From the NCBI GenBank assembly GCA_900549275.1, contig URNU01000009.1, forward strand, positions 1 through 15,431: DNA of 15,431 nucleotides, in the 5' to 3' direction. The DNA comes from an uncultured Collinsella sp. Lineage in GTDB: Bacteria; Actinomycetota; Coriobacteriia; Coriobacteriales; Coriobacteriaceae. The notes below the pieces were generated by a model, which did no database searches, had not been told where the DNA came from, and saw nothing but the letters and a program-made list of their open reading frames with translations. The translations under genes and the position numbers were made by a program. Below, piece after piece: positions 14,268 to 15,431 of this stretch (position 1 is the first letter of the stretch; each line of letters starts with the position of its first letter).

Positions 14268-15431
14268 ATGACCGGTTCCTACGAAGAAGTTCGACTCGTC
14301 AAGTTTCATACGCCAGCACTGCTCACCGAGCGCGAGCAGGCTGCGGCACGGCGTCGCTTCTGCACGCTTCTCGTTCCGCCGCAAAAGGGCGGCTTTGGCG
14401 GCAACGCCTATGTCCGCCGCGTCCAGAGCGGCGATCGCGCTTTTGAGCTCGCGCTTAAGATGCCGCGCCCCGATGCCCAACCCGAGCAAGAACAGCTCAA
14501 CCGAGAAACTTTGGAAGAGGAGTACCGTACGCTCTCCGTCGTATCCAACCTAAGGGGTTTCCCCGATGTCTACGGTTTTGGCTACACGGCAGACGGAACC
14601 CCGGCGCTGCTCATGGAATGGGTTGACGGCGTCTCGCTTCTTGATGCACGGCCAGCTCTGAGCGATGGCGCTGAAACCTGCCCCGGCGATATCGTCGCCG
14701 CGCTGGGTCTGAGCGTACTCAAGATCATCTTGTCCACGCAATCGCTCGACACGCCCTTTGTTCACCGCGACCTCTCCATGCGCAACATCATGCTGCGTCA
14801 CGATCGCATCCCGCTCGAGGAGCAGGTCTCGAGTGGCTATTTTGACATCTGCCTGATCGATATGGGCAGTGCCAAGCTCGTTAAGCCGGACTTTTCCTTT
14901 ACCGTCGACGTCAACGCTTTTCGCGGTGCCACGCCGGCATACGCAGCACCCGAAATGCTGGAGCGGTTTAAGGCCGACCCCGGTGCGCGTGACAATCCCG
15001 CCGTCGACATCTATGCGCTGGGAAGCATCCTCTACGAGCTTTATTGCGGACACGCGCCCTTTGAGGCAGAGCTCAGGCGCTCTGGAGATCACGCGCGCCT
15101 CAAGCGCACCGTGCAACCGCAACCCCTTGCGCCCGCAACTCCCCGCGAACAGGGCTTGGTCAACGCGATTATGGCTTGTTTGGCAGTCTCGCAAGGCGCA
15201 CGCCCTTCGGCAAATGAACTCGCGGCGCGCCTTGAGCCTTTCGCCCGTACGGGTGCCCCGCGAAAGCGCCGGCCTGTGGCGGATCGCGGCAGCACTGCCG
15301 CCTTGGTGGACGCCACCGTCCCCACCCGCACGGCTGCACAGGCGCAGCCCGCGTCTCGGCCAACCCCATCCACCGAGACCATCCGCAGCGCCGAGTCCAT
15401 GCGTCGCGCGCGCCTTGCCGTCAAACGTCAA
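14268..15431 (+). CDS. Divergent Ser/Thr protein kinase (partial, runs off right edge)
   Basis: The plus-strand frame is open for 388 codons to the window edge. ATG at 14268 is the first in frame; AAGGA lies 12 nt upstream, a little far. The kinase domain covers about 31-325. It has a glycine-rich GGFGGNAYV (41-49), K64 in ELALKMP, MEWVDGVSLL hinge, H166-R-D168-L-S170-M-R-N173, D198-M-G in place of DFG, GATPAYAAPEM with APE at 227-229, and DIYALGSILYEL. Ser replaces the usual Lys two residues after the catalytic Asp, as seen with other residues in some kinases, so activity is likely but its class is unusual. A Thr/Pro/Arg-rich tail follows (STAALVDATVPTRT, STETIRSAES). It is transcribed away from the six-gene operon and shares its upstream region and palindromes, so joint regulation is likely. 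It may be a second input kinase for the FHA reader. Confidence 0.9.
   Translation, partial: MTGSYEEVRLVKFHTPALLTEREQAAARRRFCTLLVPPQKGGFGGNAYVRRVQSGDRAFELALKMPRPDAQPEQEQLNRETLEEEYRTLSVVSNLRGFPDVYGFGYTADGTPALLMEWVDGVSLLDARPALSDGAETCPGDIVAALGLSVLKIILSTQSLDTPFVHRDLSMRNIMLRHDRIPLEEQVSSGYFDICLIDMGSAKLVKPDFSFTVDVNAFRGATPAYAAPEMLERFKADPGARDNPAVDIYALGSILYELYCGHAPFEAELRRSGDHARLKRTVQPQPLAPATPREQGLVNAIMACLAVSQGARPSANELAARLEPFARTGAPRKRRPVADRGSTAALVDATVPTRTAAQAQPASRPTPSTETIRSAESMRRARLAVKRQ

Noticed and set aside
14550..15431. Long minus-strand frame of 293 codons at the right end
   Set aside because: It lies antisense to the divergent kinase, whose frame has all kinase motifs in order. The antisense product shows no recognisable domain and arises from G/C-rich codon structure.

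Overview
The window looks like a chromosomal segment of a moderately GC-rich actinobacterium. Codon use, the anaerobe-type radical-SAM activase and the overall style of the proteins suggest a gut Coriobacteriia member such as Collinsella. This taxonomic guess is an inference; no rRNA or marker gene is present. Almost everything is encoded on the minus strand, so the genes read from right to left.

Region 1 (14268 to the right edge, plus strand) is a divergent Ser/Thr protein kinase, cut by the window edge. Between it and the minus-strand genes (14078-14267) lie two identical 12-bp palindromes (TGTTGCGCAACA) inside a perfect 16-bp inverted repeat. This is a good candidate for a dimeric-regulator operator that controls both directions.

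Region 2 (14077 down to 4776, minus strand) is a tightly packed six-gene operon. In order it encodes an Ala-rich/helical protein, an FHA protein with zinc fingers at both ends, a small radical-SAM activase, a ClpB-type AAA+ ATPase with a degenerate first ATPase module, a PP2C phosphatase, and a 1166-residue Ser/Thr kinase. That kinase has six predicted membrane segments and 11 copies of an ETVTVxR repeat at its N-terminus. Neighbouring genes overlap by 11 or 4 nt or are 2-3 nt apart. The writer (kinase), eraser (phosphatase), reader (FHA) and remodelling ATPase are thus in one transcript. This resembles the PpkA/PppA/Fha/ClpV set of type VI secretion, but without secretion genes and with a radical-SAM enzyme added. 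A terminator hairpin follows the kinase gene.

Region 3 (4676 down to 771, minus strand) is a second run of genes. It holds a soluble protein with a possible PH-like fold, a two-segment membrane protein whose C-terminal half has a clearly different base composition, and two tandem paralogues. Each paralogue is a single-pass membrane protein with an EF-hand-like loop and leucine-rich-like strands. These could be the membrane sensors or effectors of the phospho-signalling operon.

Region 4 (683 to the left edge, minus strand) is an AT-richer gene for a TIR domain fused to the start of a class I methyltransferase-like domain. It is cut by the window edge and is probably an acquired defence or signalling gene. 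No tRNA, rRNA, CRISPR array, transposase or attachment site was recognised, and no stretch over 300 bases lacks a gene.
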